A DNA stretch of 5,189 bases from Anaerolineaceae bacterium (GTDB taxonomy: Bacteria > Chloroflexota > Anaerolineae > Anaerolineales > Anaerolineaceae). The notes beneath the pieces were generated by a model that saw nothing but the letters and a program-made list of their open reading frames with translations, made no database searches and was not told the DNA's origin. The stretch spans positions 3,705 through 8,893 of the forward strand of contig DOEX01000186.1 of the NCBI GenBank assembly GCA_003532515.1. The letters run 5' to 3'. Below are positions 4,643-5,189 of this stretch, in pieces. The position numbers were made by a program, and so were the translations under genes. Within the stretch, counting starts at the first letter, position 1. Every line of letters begins with the position of its first letter.

Positions 4643-5189
4643 ATGTATTTTGCTATTGAAGGTGTTATAGGGGTCGGTAAAACTACCCTGGCGCGCCTGC
4701 TCCAGCCTACGTTTCATGCCGAAGTCCTCCTGGAAGTTTTTGAAGAAAATCCATTTTTAAGCAATTTTTACAGCGATCGCGACCGTTATGCTTTTCAAAC
4801 CCAAATCTTTTTCCTGATGAGCCGCTATCACCAGCAAAATAAAGTTATTCCCAGTGCCCTGGCAGCAGGCAAAACGGTAATTTCTGACTACACTTTTGAT
4901 AAAGATGCCCTTTTCGCCGGCATCAATATCACAGGCGATGAGCTGGGAGTCTATCACAAGGTTCATACAGCTCTGGCTGAAAAAATTCCCAATCCAGACC
5001 TGGTCGTCTATCTGAGAGCCAGTCTGGAGACGCTAATGAACCGTATAGCCCACCGTGACCGCAGTTATGAACGAAATATGGATCGGTCTTACATCAGTGA
5101 ATTGATGGAAGCCTATGATCAGTTTTTTGCTCAGGACAAATGGCAAGGACGGGTACTGATCATCGAAACCGATAATTTGAATTTTGTTG
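4643..5189 (+). CDS. Deoxynucleoside kinase (dNK family), 3' end cut by window edge
   Basis: This cytoplasmic kinase salvages deoxynucleosides by adding the 5'-phosphate; deoxyadenosine or deoxyguanosine is the likely substrate in bacterial members, but specificity cannot be read here. 182 codons are present of a usual 200-220, so roughly the last 20-40 residues are missing. The P-loop GVIGVGKT is at residues 7-14. The family core is clear: EVFEENPFLSNFY at 31-43 with the probable catalytic-base Glu 31, RYAFQTQIFFLMSRY at 48-62, SDYTFDKDALFA at 81-92, and the lid arginines around RIAHRDRSYER (134-144). The usual DR(S) motif of animal and Bacillus enzymes reads DY (82-83) here, as I recall in a subgroup of bacterial dNKs. 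The ATG is supported by GGAG (4630-4633) 9 bases upstream. It has its own promoter and is probably not part of the importer operon. Confidence 0.93.
   Translation, partial: MYFAIEGVIGVGKTTLARLLQPTFHAEVLLEVFEENPFLSNFYSDRDRYAFQTQIFFLMSRYHQQNKVIPSALAAGKTVISDYTFDKDALFAGINITGDELGVYHKVHTALAEKIPNPDLVVYLRASLETLMNRIAHRDRSYERNMDRSYISELMEAYDQFFAQDKWQGRVLIIETDNLNFV

Overview
The window looks like chromosomal DNA from a Chloroflexota bacterium, probably class Anaerolineae. This rests on the style of the substrate-binding lipoprotein, the deoxynucleoside kinase and the nadK/recN gene pair, with moderate base composition; it is a judgement from recognised protein styles, not from a search. No phage, IS, CRISPR, tRNA or rRNA sequence is visible. 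Coding density is high. The two gene-free stretches are 223 and 170 bases long, and both are rich in inverted repeats.

Left part (1-1698, minus strand): a compact three-gene operon, read right to left. It holds an NAD kinase (nadK), a small zinc-ribbon membrane protein of unknown function, and the start of the DNA-repair ATPase gene recN, which is cut by the window edge. The first two genes overlap by 8 bases and the second and third are 6 bases apart, so translational coupling is likely. A perfect TATAAT box sits so close to the nadK ATG that the mRNA may be leaderless.

Middle (1699-1921): a divergent intergenic region. It carries the nadK promoter, a row of four different hairpins (1774-1893) that share edge sequences such as GTAGGG/CCCTAC and AAAAGGG, and a possible promoter for the rightward operon.

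Right part (1922-4472, plus strand): a complete ABC importer in the order permease, lipoprotein substrate-binding protein, ATPase. It belongs to the NMT1/SsuA-TauA-ThiY class. The substrate is probably a small vitamin-type molecule, either a thiamin pyrimidine precursor (ThiXYZ-like) or riboflavin (RibXY-like). No TPP or FMN riboswitch is visible upstream, so the sequence alone does not decide.

The segment 4473-4642 holds nested inverted repeats and an extended -10 promoter. It leads into a deoxynucleoside kinase gene (4643 to the right edge, incomplete), which salvages deoxynucleosides. All the gene families are ordinary. The parts most worth a second look are the modular hairpin array, the apparently leaderless starts, the zinc-ribbon membrane protein inside the nadK-recN operon and the unresolved transporter substrate.
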